From G963665185 sp049723905 (GTDB taxonomy: Bacteria > Desulfobacterota > Desulfovibrionia > Desulfovibrionales > Desulfovibrionaceae), in NCBI RefSeq assembly GCF_049723905.1, contig NZ_JBJKFD010000001.1, positions 2,170,001 to 2,234,000 of the forward strand: 64,000 nucleotides of DNA, in the 5' to 3' direction. The position numbers and the translations under genes are program-made. The notes under the pieces are model-generated. The model saw only the letters and a program-made list of their open reading frames with translations, did no database searches and was not told where the DNA came from. Position 1 is the first letter of the stretch; each line of letters opens with the position of its first letter. This document shows, one piece after another, positions 17,519 through 25,771 of this stretch.

Positions 17519-17773
17519 TGTCCCAACAGGCCTTCCCTAAAATAGGCTCTCGTCACACAATCTATTGATTATCAAGATTGTAATACGCAAACAATAAATG
17601 AAACTAATAAAAAAAGGACCCCACTTAGCAGCTAAAGATTTAATAATTACAGTAAAATATAGAGTATCTTCCTTCCTTTTCCTTTCCAATCCAGATCAAG
17701 CCAGACCTGCGAATAAGCTCCATCCGTGGCGCGCTACGTTTCTGGCGGCGGACCTGGGCCTGGAGCAGGCATA
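17519..17773. other. Intergenic stretch at the island edge, no gene seen
   Basis: AT-rich DNA with short open frames on both strands but none with a convincing ribosome binding site or family match. It marks the right side of the accessory island. No integrase gene, tRNA or direct-repeat attachment site is visible. Confidence 0.4.
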
Positions 17774-17902
17774 ATGGAGACTTATCCCAAATACGAAAAG
17801 AAGAGTCGGAATTGGTTGGCAGTACCAATGCAAAGTCTGGGAAAGGCTGGTTTATACTGCCCCGATTTGAAACTACCTCCCCCCGCTATTGCAAAGGCTT
17901 AG
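17774..17902 (+). CDS. Possible 42-residue small protein or gene remnant
   Basis: ATG 17774 follows GGAG at 17762-17765 and the frame ends at TAG 17900-17902, inside the stem of a terminator. The product begins METYPKYEKKSRNWLAVPMQ. It resembles nothing I know. The tight terminator suggests that it is, or was, the end of a transcribed gene. Confidence 0.25.
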   Translation: METYPKYEKKSRNWLAVPMQSLGKAGLYCPDLKLPPPAIAKA

Positions 17903-17925
17903 AGTAAACCTCTAAGCCTTTTTTG
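17893..17925 (+). terminator. Rho-independent terminator
   Basis: Stem AGGCTTAGAG / CTCTAAGCCT with a 5-nt loop and a TTTTTT tail on the plus strand. The only candidate upstream gene is the 42-residue frame. Confidence 0.75.
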
Positions 17926-18109
17926 GTGCCCCCCAATTGGGGGCAAGCCACTTTCCCCAAAACCGGGAACAGCCCCGCTGAGGGGAAAAAACTTGTAGTT
18001 AAATGCCAATTATAATAATACGTCTTTAGTTTTTGTGTTATTTTTGTTCGTCTAAGTTTAAAATATTACTCATTTATCAAGCATATCTTCCCAACTATAG
18101 ATGATGAAC

Positions 18110-18132
18110 ATACCTAAATGCCATTTAGGTAT
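18110..18132. promoter_or_regulatory. Perfect 23-bp palindrome upstream of the methyltransferase/ABC operon
   Basis: Arms ATACCTAAATG and CATTTAGGTAT are separated by one base, 79 bp before the methyltransferase start. Length and symmetry suit a dimeric repressor. I cannot match it to Fur, Zur, NikR or ModE sites with confidence. A half site ATTTAGGTA recurs at about 38101-38110 upstream of the chemoreceptor gene. Confidence 0.6.
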
Positions 18133-18210
18133 ACACATCGGCACAAAATGCCCAGGCCTCCCCTGCTCCGACAGCAGGCCCCTTAACATTTTTTTAAGGA
18201 GCAGCTTCAA

Positions 18211-18948
18211 ATGGATACACTGAAAACCAAAATCGAAAGTTATTGGAATTGGCGGAGCACAAGCTACGCCCTGGATATTGAAAAATCACCGGAAACGGAA
18301 AAGGCCTGGGAAACAACAATCAAAGCTCTGGCAAAGCCCGGTCAGTCTCAGAAAGCTTTGGATATAGGCACCGGTCCGGGGCAACTTGCTTTTTACCTTG
18401 CCGGAGCCGGTTTTGACGTCACCGGACTGGATCTATCCCCTCAGATGATCAGCAACGCCCAGAAAAAGGCGAAAGAAAGGCATCTTGCTATTGATTTTCG
18501 CACCGGCGATGCGGAAAAACTCGATTTCGCAGATAATAGTTTCGATGTTGTCGTATCCAGAAACCTGGTCTGGACATTGCCCAATCCTGGTCTGGCGCTC
18601 CAGGAATGGCACAGGGTGTTGAAACCAGGAGGCCGCATCATAGTTTCGGATGGTTTCTGGAGAAACCAGACATGGCGTCGCTTCTATGAAATACCAATCA
18701 ACATGATCAAAAGCATACTGCACATGAACAACAGAATTTCGCTTCGCTTTTTCATGCATTATGCACGCATGATAAAGGATTTGCCGCTGTATGAAGGCGT
18801 AAAAAAGAATGAAGTGAAAAAAATGTTGCATCACGCCGGATTCGGCGAAGTGCTCTCATGGGATATTGAAAAATATTTCGCACAAAATCCCTATGCATTT
18901 GACATGAGCGTAACGCCGTCGTTCTTCATCGTTTATGCAGACAAATAA
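18211..18948 (+). CDS. Class I SAM-dependent methyltransferase
   Basis: 245 residues. Motif I ALDIGTGPGQLAFYLA with the acidic end of strand 2 in VTGLDLSPQMI, followed by DAEKLDFADNSFDVVVSRN and the post-motif GGRIIVSDGFW, gives a typical Methyltransf_11 fold. The substrate is unknown. It starts 112 bp before an ABC substrate-binding gene on the same strand and shares the upstream palindrome, so it may modify or help make the ligand that the transporter imports (inference). AGGAG lies at 18197-18201. Confidence 0.9.
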   Translation: MDTLKTKIESYWNWRSTSYALDIEKSPETEKAWETTIKALAKPGQSQKALDIGTGPGQLAFYLAGAGFDVTGLDLSPQMISNAQKKAKERHLAIDFRTGDAEKLDFADNSFDVVVSRNLVWTLPNPGLALQEWHRVLKPGGRIIVSDGFWRNQTWRRFYEIPINMIKSILHMNNRISLRFFMHYARMIKDLPLYEGVKKNEVKKMLHHAGFGEVLSWDIEKYFAQNPYAFDMSVTPSFFIVYADK

Positions 18949-19060
18949 TCCATTCTGATATTGTTCGACCTTTGAGTCTCGTTCTATCGCACTACTGGAG
19001 TTTCCAACCGGAGCGATTCAACTGCCTGACGAAACATGTTTATTCCAAGGAGATTGCGAG

Positions 19061-20596
19061 ATGTTTTCCAAAAGGGGCGCGGATGTTTCCATCAAATGCC
19101 TGATGATTTTTTTCATGCTGCTCTCTGTGCTGGCCTTTTTTTCGCCCAGCGTGGAAGCGGCACAGCCAAAAATTGTACGTATCGGCGATCTGTTCGCCAA
19201 CACGTACACCAGCCTGGACCCGCATAAAGGAACTTTCGGCTGGTATACGTCCACAGTGGGCCTTTCCGAGACCCTGTTCAGGATAGACGACAACTACGCT
19301 GTTGTTCCCTGGCTGGCCGAATCCGCTACCGTGGATGGCACCACCTGGACGATAAAAATCAGGGACGATGCCGCTTTTTCCGATGGCAGCAAGCTTACCG
19401 CCGATATGGCCGTAAAATGCATAGAACGCGGCAGAAAGTTAAATGAAAGAGCGCGGATGCTTAAGGACGCGTCTTTCGCGGTGGTGGATGCCAAAACATT
19501 CACCATCACCACCCCGAAGCTCGTGCCCACCGTGCTCAACGAGCTCTGCAACGTCTATATGGCGATGGTAAATCTCGATGCATCAAAAGACATCGATAAC
19601 GCCCCGGTCTGTACCGGGCCCTTCAAGGTAGAGGCATTCGATCCGGGCGTGTCGGTCAAACTTGTGCGCAACGACAAGTACTGGGCTGGCAAAGTAAAAC
19701 TCGACGGCGTCGAAGGGCTGTACGTGGCCGATGCCGATACGCTTTCCTTGGCATTCCAAAATGGTGAGATCGATGCGTATATCGGCCCCACAACCAACGA
19801 CCTCACCATATTTTCCGAGTCTCCGGAAAAATACACTGTTGTCGCCATCCCGGCCTCCCGCCTGTATTATTACTACTTGAACATGAACCGGCTTCCGCAG
19901 AAGGAGCTTCGCGCTGCCATCAATATGGCCTTTGATTCGAACTCCGTATGCATCCTCCTCGCCGGTCTGGCCAGCCCCACTGTCGGCGCCTATGGTACCG
20001 AAACAGCCTACGGGCAACTTACAAAACATGGGTACGACCCTGCCGAGGCAAAGAGAATTATCGAAAAACTCGGCTACACCCTCGATGCCAACGGCTACTA
20101 CGCCAAAGACGGCAAGGAAATTGAACTGGATATTGCCTACTACGCAGCCCGTTCAATTGATAAAATCGTCCTTCTCATGCAGGAACAATTGAAGGCCATA
20201 GGCATCAAGGCCACGCTGAGCGTCTCCGAAGACCCGGACGGGACCTATATGAGCACCGCAAACTTCGATATCGGCGTCTACTGCATGACAGCAAACCCTT
20301 CGGCAGACCCGTATTATTTTATAGAGCGTGTCGTCGGCGGCGGCAAATACACTTCCGGCAGATACAACAGCGAGAAAGCAAAGCAGCTTCTGGCCCAGCT
20401 CTTCTCGGAACCTGTCGCAGCCAAGCGGGCCAAACTCGCTGTTGATATCCAACAGCAGATCATCAACGATGAAGCCATGGGCTTTTTGGCAATACTTAAC
20501 AAAACAACCGTGATGCGGGCCGGTGTTGTTCACTGTAACGAAAAAAACCCGATCAGTTTTTATTTTCTGAACGCCAATACCGACATAACGGACTAA
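19061..20596 (+). CDS. ABC transporter substrate-binding protein, family 5
   Basis: 511 residues. A signal peptide (about 1-33, ending VEAAQ) is followed by the SBP_bac_5 fold: RIGDLFANTYTSLDPHKGT at the start, VPWLAESATVDGTTWTIKIR, and the LRAAINMAFDSNSV segment. It binds ligand in the periplasm for the permeases and ATPase that follow. Family 5 members take peptides, nickel or nickel chelates; the ligand cannot be told here. AAGGAG lies 10 bp before the ATG. A hairpin after its stop probably lets it be made in excess over the membrane parts. Confidence 0.92.
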   Translation: MFSKRGADVSIKCLMIFFMLLSVLAFFSPSVEAAQPKIVRIGDLFANTYTSLDPHKGTFGWYTSTVGLSETLFRIDDNYAVVPWLAESATVDGTTWTIKIRDDAAFSDGSKLTADMAVKCIERGRKLNERARMLKDASFAVVDAKTFTITTPKLVPTVLNELCNVYMAMVNLDASKDIDNAPVCTGPFKVEAFDPGVSVKLVRNDKYWAGKVKLDGVEGLYVADADTLSLAFQNGEIDAYIGPTTNDLTIFSESPEKYTVVAIPASRLYYYYLNMNRLPQKELRAAINMAFDSNSVCILLAGLASPTVGAYGTETAYGQLTKHGYDPAEAKRIIEKLGYTLDANGYYAKDGKEIELDIAYYAARSIDKIVLLMQEQLKAIGIKATLSVSEDPDGTYMSTANFDIGVYCMTANPSADPYYFIERVVGGGKYTSGRYNSEKAKQLLAQLFSEPVAAKRAKLAVDIQQQIINDEAMGFLAILNKTTVMRAGVVHCNEKNPISFYFLNANTDITD

Positions 20597-20619
20597 TGTA
20601 TAAGGCTGATGTTCTTAAC

Positions 20620-20652
20620 GGCGTGTGGATTCATTTTCCACACGCCTTTTTG
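20620..20652 (+). terminator. Intercistronic hairpin/attenuator after the binding-protein gene
   Basis: Stem GGCGTGTGGA / TCCACACGCC with TTTTT after it, lying between the binding-protein stop and the first permease start. Such partial terminators are common in importer operons and reduce downstream transcription. Confidence 0.75.
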
Positions 20653-20671
20653 TGTTCCGCAGGGTAAAGCC

Positions 20672-21601
20672 ATGCTCAAGTATATCAAAAATCGTCTTAT
20701 ACGGCTCATCCCCGTACTTCTGGTAATAACCTTTATTACATTTTCCCTTATGTACCTTGCTTCCGGCGATCCGGCACAGAAAAAACTGGTGGCCCAGGGA
20801 AGAGTACCCACAAAGGAAATGCTGGATGCCACCCGGGAGAACATGGGACTGAACAATCCCTTTCTGGTGCGGTATGGTCAGTGGTTGTGGAGCTTCATGC
20901 AGGGGGATCTTGGCGAGTCTTATGCAAAAGATCTTCCTGTATCCCAGCTTATGTGGAAGGCAATGGGGAAAACGTCAATGGTGGCGGTTTCCGCGCTGCT
21001 TCTCTCGCTTATCGTATCCATTCCCCTTGGTATATGGACAGCAGTCCGACGAAACACATTTGCAGACTATCTTGTACGGTTTTTTACATTTCTCGCCAAT
21101 GCAATCCCTTCCTTCCTGGCCGCGCTCTTATTGATCTATCTTTTTTGCGTCTATCTTCAGTTGCTTCCCGTATTGGCGAAAAACAGTTTTCAGGGGCTTA
21201 TTCTGCCCACTGTTGCTTTGGCCATGCCCACCATAGGCAAGTTCATCAAACAGATAAGGGCGGAAGTGCTGGGTGAATTGGGAGAGAACTATGTGATAGG
21301 CGCGCAGGCCAGAGGTGTAACCTCCAGAACCATTCTTGTAAAAGACGTACTGCACAACGCCATGCTTTCCATTCTAACGGTTATAGGCTTTTCCGTGGGC
21401 CACCTTTTTGCCGGCAGCGTGGTTATAGAAGCGATCTTCCAGTGGCCCGGAATGGGAAAGTTGGTAATGGACGCCATCACAGCCAGAGACTACCCCGTCA
21501 TACAGGGTTTCGTCGTCTACATAGCAATCATCTATGTGCTCATTAATCTGCTGACCGATCTGGCATATCGTTATTTTGACCCGCGGGTAACTGAAAGCTG
21601 A
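20672..21601 (+). CDS. ABC transporter permease, DppB/NikB type
   Basis: 309 residues with six predicted membrane segments and the BPD_transp_1 fold. The family marks include MLKYIKNRLIRLIPVLLVIT at the start and the cytoplasmic EAA loop near REVLGELGENYVIGAQARG. It forms half of the inner-membrane channel with the next gene product. ATG 20672 gives the usual start; an upstream ATG at 20609 would place the terminator hairpin inside the gene. AGGG precedes it at a modest distance. Confidence 0.93.
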   Translation: MLKYIKNRLIRLIPVLLVITFITFSLMYLASGDPAQKKLVAQGRVPTKEMLDATRENMGLNNPFLVRYGQWLWSFMQGDLGESYAKDLPVSQLMWKAMGKTSMVAVSALLLSLIVSIPLGIWTAVRRNTFADYLVRFFTFLANAIPSFLAALLLIYLFCVYLQLLPVLAKNSFQGLILPTVALAMPTIGKFIKQIRAEVLGELGENYVIGAQARGVTSRTILVKDVLHNAMLSILTVIGFSVGHLFAGSVVIEAIFQWPGMGKLVMDAITARDYPVIQGFVVYIAIIYVLINLLTDLAYRYFDPRVTES

Positions 21602-21611
21602 GAACGCCCCT

Positions 21612-22442
21612 ATGAAAAAAACACGTAATGATTTCTGGTTGAGGGTGTTCCTCGTCATAGCCCTTTTGCTCGTTGTAGGAAGTCTGTTTGCCGAGCAATT
21701 TGCCCCCAATGACCCATATGCCACCCATGTACTGCGTATGCGGGAGGCACCCGGAGCGGAATACCCCATGGGAACGGACGCCATGGGCCGCTGTGTTTTC
21801 TCCCGCCTGCTGTATGGCGCGCAGACCAGTGTTTTTTCCGCCCTGATCCTTGTGGTCATCACAGCAGTGTTCGGTGCCTTTGTCGGCATTATCTGCGGCT
21901 ATTACAGCGGTTCGGCCGATAGAATCGTCATGCGCTTCATCGACGGCATCATGGCCTTCCCCCAAATGGTTCTGGCTATTTCCGTGGCCGGTATTCTTGG
22001 GGGAGGAATGGGCAATGCAATGCTGGCAATGGGTTTTGCCAGTTGGACGCCCTACGCCCGTCTGGCACGGAGCCGGGTTATCTCGCTGAAAAATGAGGAG
22101 TTTGTTCAGGCCGCCAGGATATCGGGCTGCAGCGACTGTACCATTATGGCGAAATACCTCCTGCCGAACATCTTCAATTCGCTGCTCACCTTTGCAACCT
22201 CTCAGATAGGCACGGTTATGCTGGGCTTTGCAGGGCTCTCCTTTCTCGGGCTGGGCGTGCAGCTCCCCCATGCGGAATGGGGCAGCATGATCAGCGAATC
22301 CCGGGGAATGCTGCGCACCGCCCCATGGACTGTAATGTACCCGGCCATGGCCCTTGTTTTTACGGTAATGGTCTTCAATTATCTGGGCGACGCCCTGCGC
22401 GACCGTATGGACGTCAAGGATATCGGCGAGAACCGCGTATGA
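21612..22442 (+). CDS. ABC transporter permease, DppC/NikC type
   Basis: 276 residues. An N-terminal anchor helix, a periplasmic segment with HVLRMREAPGAEYPMGTDAMG, and five further membrane segments give the DppC/NikC layout. The EAA-loop part EFVQAARISGCSDCTIMAKY contacts the ATPase. It starts 10 bp after the first permease and its stop overlaps the ATPase start as ATGA, so the genes are translationally coupled. Confidence 0.94.
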   Translation: MKKTRNDFWLRVFLVIALLLVVGSLFAEQFAPNDPYATHVLRMREAPGAEYPMGTDAMGRCVFSRLLYGAQTSVFSALILVVITAVFGAFVGIICGYYSGSADRIVMRFIDGIMAFPQMVLAISVAGILGGGMGNAMLAMGFASWTPYARLARSRVISLKNEEFVQAARISGCSDCTIMAKYLLPNIFNSLLTFATSQIGTVMLGFAGLSFLGLGVQLPHAEWGSMISESRGMLRTAPWTVMYPAMALVFTVMVFNYLGDALRDRMDVKDIGENRV

Positions 22443-24007
22443 AAAATCCAGTATTGAGCCTTCGGAACCTCTGCGCCGGATACAACGGAAGCAATGTTGT
22501 ATCCGATATTTCCTTCGAGGTCGGCGCCGGAGAAATTTTCGCACTGGTCGGCGAATCCGGGTCGGGCAAGTCCACTGTTCTCAAGGCGATACTGGGGCTT
22601 CCTTCCAATGGTGTACGGACCTCCGATGGCTCAATCACTTTTAATGGTCTGAATATGGCGGAACTCTCCACCGAGGATCGCCGAAAACTACTGGGTGAAA
22701 AACTGTGCACGGTTTTCCAAAACCCCACCACGGCCATGAACCCCATACGGAAAATCCGCAGCCAGTTTCTGGACACCATGCGGAGCCATAAACGGGTAGA
22801 GCCCCAACAGGCCCTTGCCGCAATACGTACGGTATTCAACAAACTGGGACTGAACGATGCAGACCGGGTGCTGGATTGCTGCCCTTTCGAACTTTCCGGG
22901 GGCATGTGCCAGCGTGTTGCCCTGGCCCTGGCAATGGTCATGGAGCCTGCCCTTATCCTGGCCGATGAACCGACCAGCGCCCTGGATGTGATGAACCAGC
23001 GGCAGGTTATTGAAGAATTCCGCATCCTGCGCGAAGAATGCGGGGCGTCCATTGTTCTGGTGACCCACAACATCTCTCTTGCCTCGCATATAGCCGACCG
23101 GACGGCCATCATGTACCGGGGGGAGCTTGTCGAATGCGGGCCCACCAGCCAGATACTGACGTCTCCGCAACATGCCTACACGAAAAAACTGATCTCCGAC
23201 GTACCGCGCATTCAGGCCAACGCTTCGGGCCACAGCTTTACCGACCGGCTCCTTGAGGTGCGCAACGTCACGAAGCGATATACCGTCACCAACCGGACAG
23301 TGGACGCGGTTCAAAACATCGGTTTCACGCTGGCTCGGGGCGAGGCATTGGGAATAGTGGGCGAATCGGGCTCGGGCAAAAGCACCCTTTCCAGGCAGCT
23401 GCTGCAATTGGAAAAAACGGATCAGGGGAGCATCAGGTATGAGGGGGAAGAGATAACGGATTTGAACCGGAAAGGCCTGCGTACTCTGTATCGCCGGGCC
23501 CAGATGGTGTTCCAGGTTCCGCTGACCTCTTTTGATCAGCACAAGAGAATCCGCGCAACCATGAGGGATGTTGTGCGCAACCTGAGCGACCGGAAAACAA
23601 AGAGGGCGGCAGATGCCCAGATCGACGAACTGATGCAGAGGGTGGGGCTTGCCCCGGAACTGGCCGACCGCTACCCCTGGGAGCTTTCAGGGGGACAGTG
23701 TCAACGGGCCGCCATTGCCCGCGCCCTGATTGCCGGGCCGGAACTTCTTATTTGCGACGAGGCTACCAGCGCGCTGGATGTCACCTCCCAGGCGCAGATT
23801 GTGGATCTTCTGCGTTGTCTGGTGCGGGAAAGCAACATGAGCATGATCTTCATCTCCCACGATATCGCGTTGGTGAGCGGGCTTTGCGATACCGTCATGG
23901 TGATGAAATACGGGCGGTGTGTGGAATACGGCCAGGTGGAGCAGGTCATTACGGCTCCTGCGCACGAATATACCCGGGAATTGCTGGAGGCATCGGCTCT
24001 TTGTTGA
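22439..24007 (+). CDS. Fused double ATPase of the family-5 ABC importer
   Basis: 522 residues, two complete ABC domains in one chain in place of the usual separate DppD and DppF. Domain 1 has Walker A GESGSGKST, signature LSGGMCQRVA and Walker B LILADEPTSALD. Domain 2, from about residue 275, has GESGSGKST, LSGGQCQRAAIA and LLICDEATSALD. It powers import through the two permeases. ATG 22439 overlaps the stop of the DppC-type gene; in-frame codons further upstream lie inside that gene and can be ignored. A terminator follows, ending the operon. Confidence 0.94.
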   Translation: MKNPVLSLRNLCAGYNGSNVVSDISFEVGAGEIFALVGESGSGKSTVLKAILGLPSNGVRTSDGSITFNGLNMAELSTEDRRKLLGEKLCTVFQNPTTAMNPIRKIRSQFLDTMRSHKRVEPQQALAAIRTVFNKLGLNDADRVLDCCPFELSGGMCQRVALALAMVMEPALILADEPTSALDVMNQRQVIEEFRILREECGASIVLVTHNISLASHIADRTAIMYRGELVECGPTSQILTSPQHAYTKKLISDVPRIQANASGHSFTDRLLEVRNVTKRYTVTNRTVDAVQNIGFTLARGEALGIVGESGSGKSTLSRQLLQLEKTDQGSIRYEGEEITDLNRKGLRTLYRRAQMVFQVPLTSFDQHKRIRATMRDVVRNLSDRKTKRAADAQIDELMQRVGLAPELADRYPWELSGGQCQRAAIARALIAGPELLICDEATSALDVTSQAQIVDLLRCLVRESNMSMIFISHDIALVSGLCDTVMVMKYGRCVEYGQVEQVITAPAHEYTRELLEASALC

Positions 24008-24078
24008 ATGGTATGGCTGCCAGCTGAACCGTTTGAGTCCGACATGGTAAAGCTGCCTTGTGGGCGATAACTTCAGAA

Positions 24079-24103
24079 AGGCGGGGCCACCTCGCCATTT
24101 TTT
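24079..24103 (+). terminator. Terminator of the ABC operon
   Basis: GGCGGG pairs with CTCGCC (one G-U) around a short loop, followed by ATTTTTTC. Confidence 0.6.
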
Positions 24104-24116
24104 CGGACATCCCGCC

Positions 24117-24144
24117 AACTATTGAATTGGGACAACCAATAGTT
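24117..24144. promoter_or_regulatory. Inverted repeat upstream of the SDR gene
   Basis: AACTATTG and CAATAGTT, 8-bp arms 12 bp apart, ending 12 bp before the ATG. Likely an operator or part of the promoter; the regulator is not known. Confidence 0.5.
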
Positions 24145-24156
24145 TATTTTTAAGAG

Positions 24157-24858
24157 ATGATGACCTACCAGTTGCAAAATAAGAAAATAATTGTTGTTGG
24201 CGGAAGTGCGGGGCTGGGACTTGCCGTTGCCATTCAGGCGCGGAAGTGCGGGGCAAAAATAGTCATTGCCTCCAGATCCGCAGCCGAAAAGCATGACGAG
24301 TTGGCCGCTGTTGTTGGTCCAGAAATAGAAACAGTTTCATTGGATGTGACCTCCCAAAACAGCCTTGACCAAGCCTTGCGCGGAATCGAGGAAATTGACC
24401 ACCTTGTTATAACCACCCGGCCGGTAATCTCACCGGCTTCCTTTGTTGAAACCGATCTGGAACAGGCTAAAAAGGCCTTTGAAACAAAGTTTTGGGGCCA
24501 GTGCCAGCTCATTCAAAAGGTACAGGGCCGGATACGTCCGGGAGGGTCCGTTCTTTTGACGACAGGCATAGCTGGCGAAAAAGTGTATGCGAAGAGTTCG
24601 ATCATGGCCGTACTTAACAGTGCCACTGAAACTCTCTGCCGCACCCTGGCCGTTGAAATGGCGCCAGTACGGATCAATGCCGTCAGTCCTGGGTTTATTG
24701 CGCCAAAGTCCCAGGAGGTAGAACTCTATGCCAAGCAGTTCCCTTCCGGGAGAGTTGCTTCATCTGCCGAGGTAGCTGAAGCCTACATCTATCTGATGGC
24801 AAATCAATATGTCACGGGCACGACTCTGGTGGTTGATGGCGGTGCAAGGCTCATTTGA
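24157..24858 (+). CDS. Short-chain dehydrogenase/reductase-like protein without YxxxK
   Basis: 233 residues with the Rossmann start VVGGSAGLGLAVA and an SDR ending VTGTTLVVDGGARLI. At the place of the catalytic Tyr-x3-Lys the sequence reads MAVLN (residues 150-154), so the usual catalytic pair is missing. Some SDR subfamilies share this loss and may bind NAD(P) with altered chemistry or a regulatory role. Two ATG codons follow each other at 24157 and 24160; the ribosome binding site is weak. It is monocistronic with its own terminator. A TetR gene lies 280 bp downstream and may control it. Confidence 0.85.
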   Translation: MMTYQLQNKKIIVVGGSAGLGLAVAIQARKCGAKIVIASRSAAEKHDELAAVVGPEIETVSLDVTSQNSLDQALRGIEEIDHLVITTRPVISPASFVETDLEQAKKAFETKFWGQCQLIQKVQGRIRPGGSVLLTTGIAGEKVYAKSSIMAVLNSATETLCRTLAVEMAPVRINAVSPGFIAPKSQEVELYAKQFPSGRVASSAEVAEAYIYLMANQYVTGTTLVVDGGARLI

Positions 24859-24866
24859 ACAGACCA

Positions 24867-24889
24867 GCCCCTCTACGGAGGGGCGTTTT
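24867..24889 (+). terminator. Terminator of the SDR gene
   Basis: Stem GCCCCTC / GAGGGGC around TACG, then GTTTTA. Confidence 0.8.
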
Positions 24890-25022
24890 ATAATGACTTG
24901 AGCGGTATTTCCACGTTAGCTCCACGGGCAAGGTCCCAATGAGAGCGAAGTTCTTCCAAGCCTTTTTCGTTGCATATGGCAAAGGGCATACTGATTTTCC
25001 CACCCTCCTCATTCTGGACCAT
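24888..25022 (-). CDS. Possible 44-residue small protein or C-terminal gene remnant
   Basis: An open frame of 44 codons ends against the SDR terminator. Its final part, from an internal Met, begins MPFAICNEKGLEELRSHWDL and looks protein-like; the internal ATG follows a GAGGAGGGTGGG stretch. It would be divergent from the TetR gene with the palindrome 25015-25030 at its start. It could be the truncated end of a lost TetR-controlled gene. No family recognised. Confidence 0.3.
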   Translation of the reverse strand: MVQNEEGGKISMPFAICNEKGLEELRSHWDLARGANVEIPLKSL

Positions 25023-25030
25023 ACGGTCCA
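25015..25030. promoter_or_regulatory. Probable TetR operator
   Basis: Perfect palindrome TGGACC-ATAC-GGTCCA, 105 bp upstream of the TetR gene. The TGGACC/GGTCCA half-site spacing fits TetR-family dimers, so autoregulation is likely. Confidence 0.6.
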
Positions 25031-25134
25031 AAACGACTATTACTACTCCACAAGTCACGAAACGCTTTCGCCATTCTCCATCGGGAGCGTGACGATTTGG
25101 TATTTTCCGGCCCATAAACTTCTTGGAGTAATTG

Positions 25135-25713
25135 ATGGCAAGACCACAGGAATTCGATACGCAGCAGGTTCTGGAGGAAGTGCTGTTGGAGTTCTGGACC
25201 CACGGATACGAAAGAACAACCCTGCAGGACATTATGCAGGCGACCGGTCTGAACAAGAGCAGCCTGTACAGCCAATACGAAAACAAACACGCCCTGTTCC
25301 TGGCAGCCTTTGATAGATACCGCAAAGAATACCGGGAAAGTCTGCAACGCGTCATGCAGGGGGCCGGAGCCAGGGACGCGATAGAAACATTTTTTCGGGA
25401 TATGCTCCCCAATACCGAAGGAACGGACCGTCAGGCCGGGTGCATGAGCATCAACGTGGCGGTGGAGATGGCGCCCCACGATCCGGAGGTCAGGGAGCGG
25501 GTCGATTCGGACTTTCGTTTTGTGGAAGAACAATTGAAACAAACCATAGAACGCGGGCAATCCGAGGGGGACATCAACCCCGGGCTGAACGCCCGCAGCA
25601 CCGCACGCATGCTTGTGGTTGCCTTCGCCGGAATTCAGGTGCTTACCCGCTCGCAATGTGGAAAGGAATCTCTGGACGAAGCGCTTTCGGCCTTTTTACA
25701 GGTCTTGGATTGA
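25135..25713 (+). CDS. TetR/AcrR-family transcriptional repressor
   Basis: 192 residues. The N-terminal helix-turn-helix runs from about residue 9 to 55, with the recognition part TTLQDIMQATGLNKSSLYSQ followed by YENKHALFLAAFDRY. The C-terminal part is a helical ligand-binding domain with the CMSINVAVEMAPHDPEV segment typical of the subgroup that controls stress or reductase genes. ATG 25135 is chosen because GGAG lies 8 bp before it. A fitting palindrome lies 105 bp upstream. Likely targets are itself and the SDR gene or the small divergent frame (inference). Confidence 0.92.
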   Translation: MARPQEFDTQQVLEEVLLEFWTHGYERTTLQDIMQATGLNKSSLYSQYENKHALFLAAFDRYRKEYRESLQRVMQGAGARDAIETFFRDMLPNTEGTDRQAGCMSINVAVEMAPHDPEVRERVDSDFRFVEEQLKQTIERGQSEGDINPGLNARSTARMLVVAFAGIQVLTRSQCGKESLDEALSAFLQVLD

Positions 25714-25724
25714 TCCTACAGACA

Positions 25725-25765
25725 TTGACCACAATGTATACAATGCATACATTGTGTAAAAGGAG
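25725..25765 (+). promoter_or_regulatory. Promoter and triple-repeat operator of the toxin-antitoxin pair
   Basis: TTGACC (25725-25730) and TACATT (25748-25753) are 17 bp apart. Between and over them lies an inverted repeat ACAATGTAT...ATACATTGT (25731-25755), with ACAATG occurring again in its centre. AGGAGG follows at 25760-25765. Ribbon-helix-helix antitoxins commonly bind such tandem sites to shut down their own promoter. Confidence 0.65.
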
Positions 25766-25771
25766 GTCGAT

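Noticed and set aside
17640..17828. 62-codon minus-strand frame at the island edge
   Set aside because: No start signal and no protein-like pattern; kept only as intergenic DNA.
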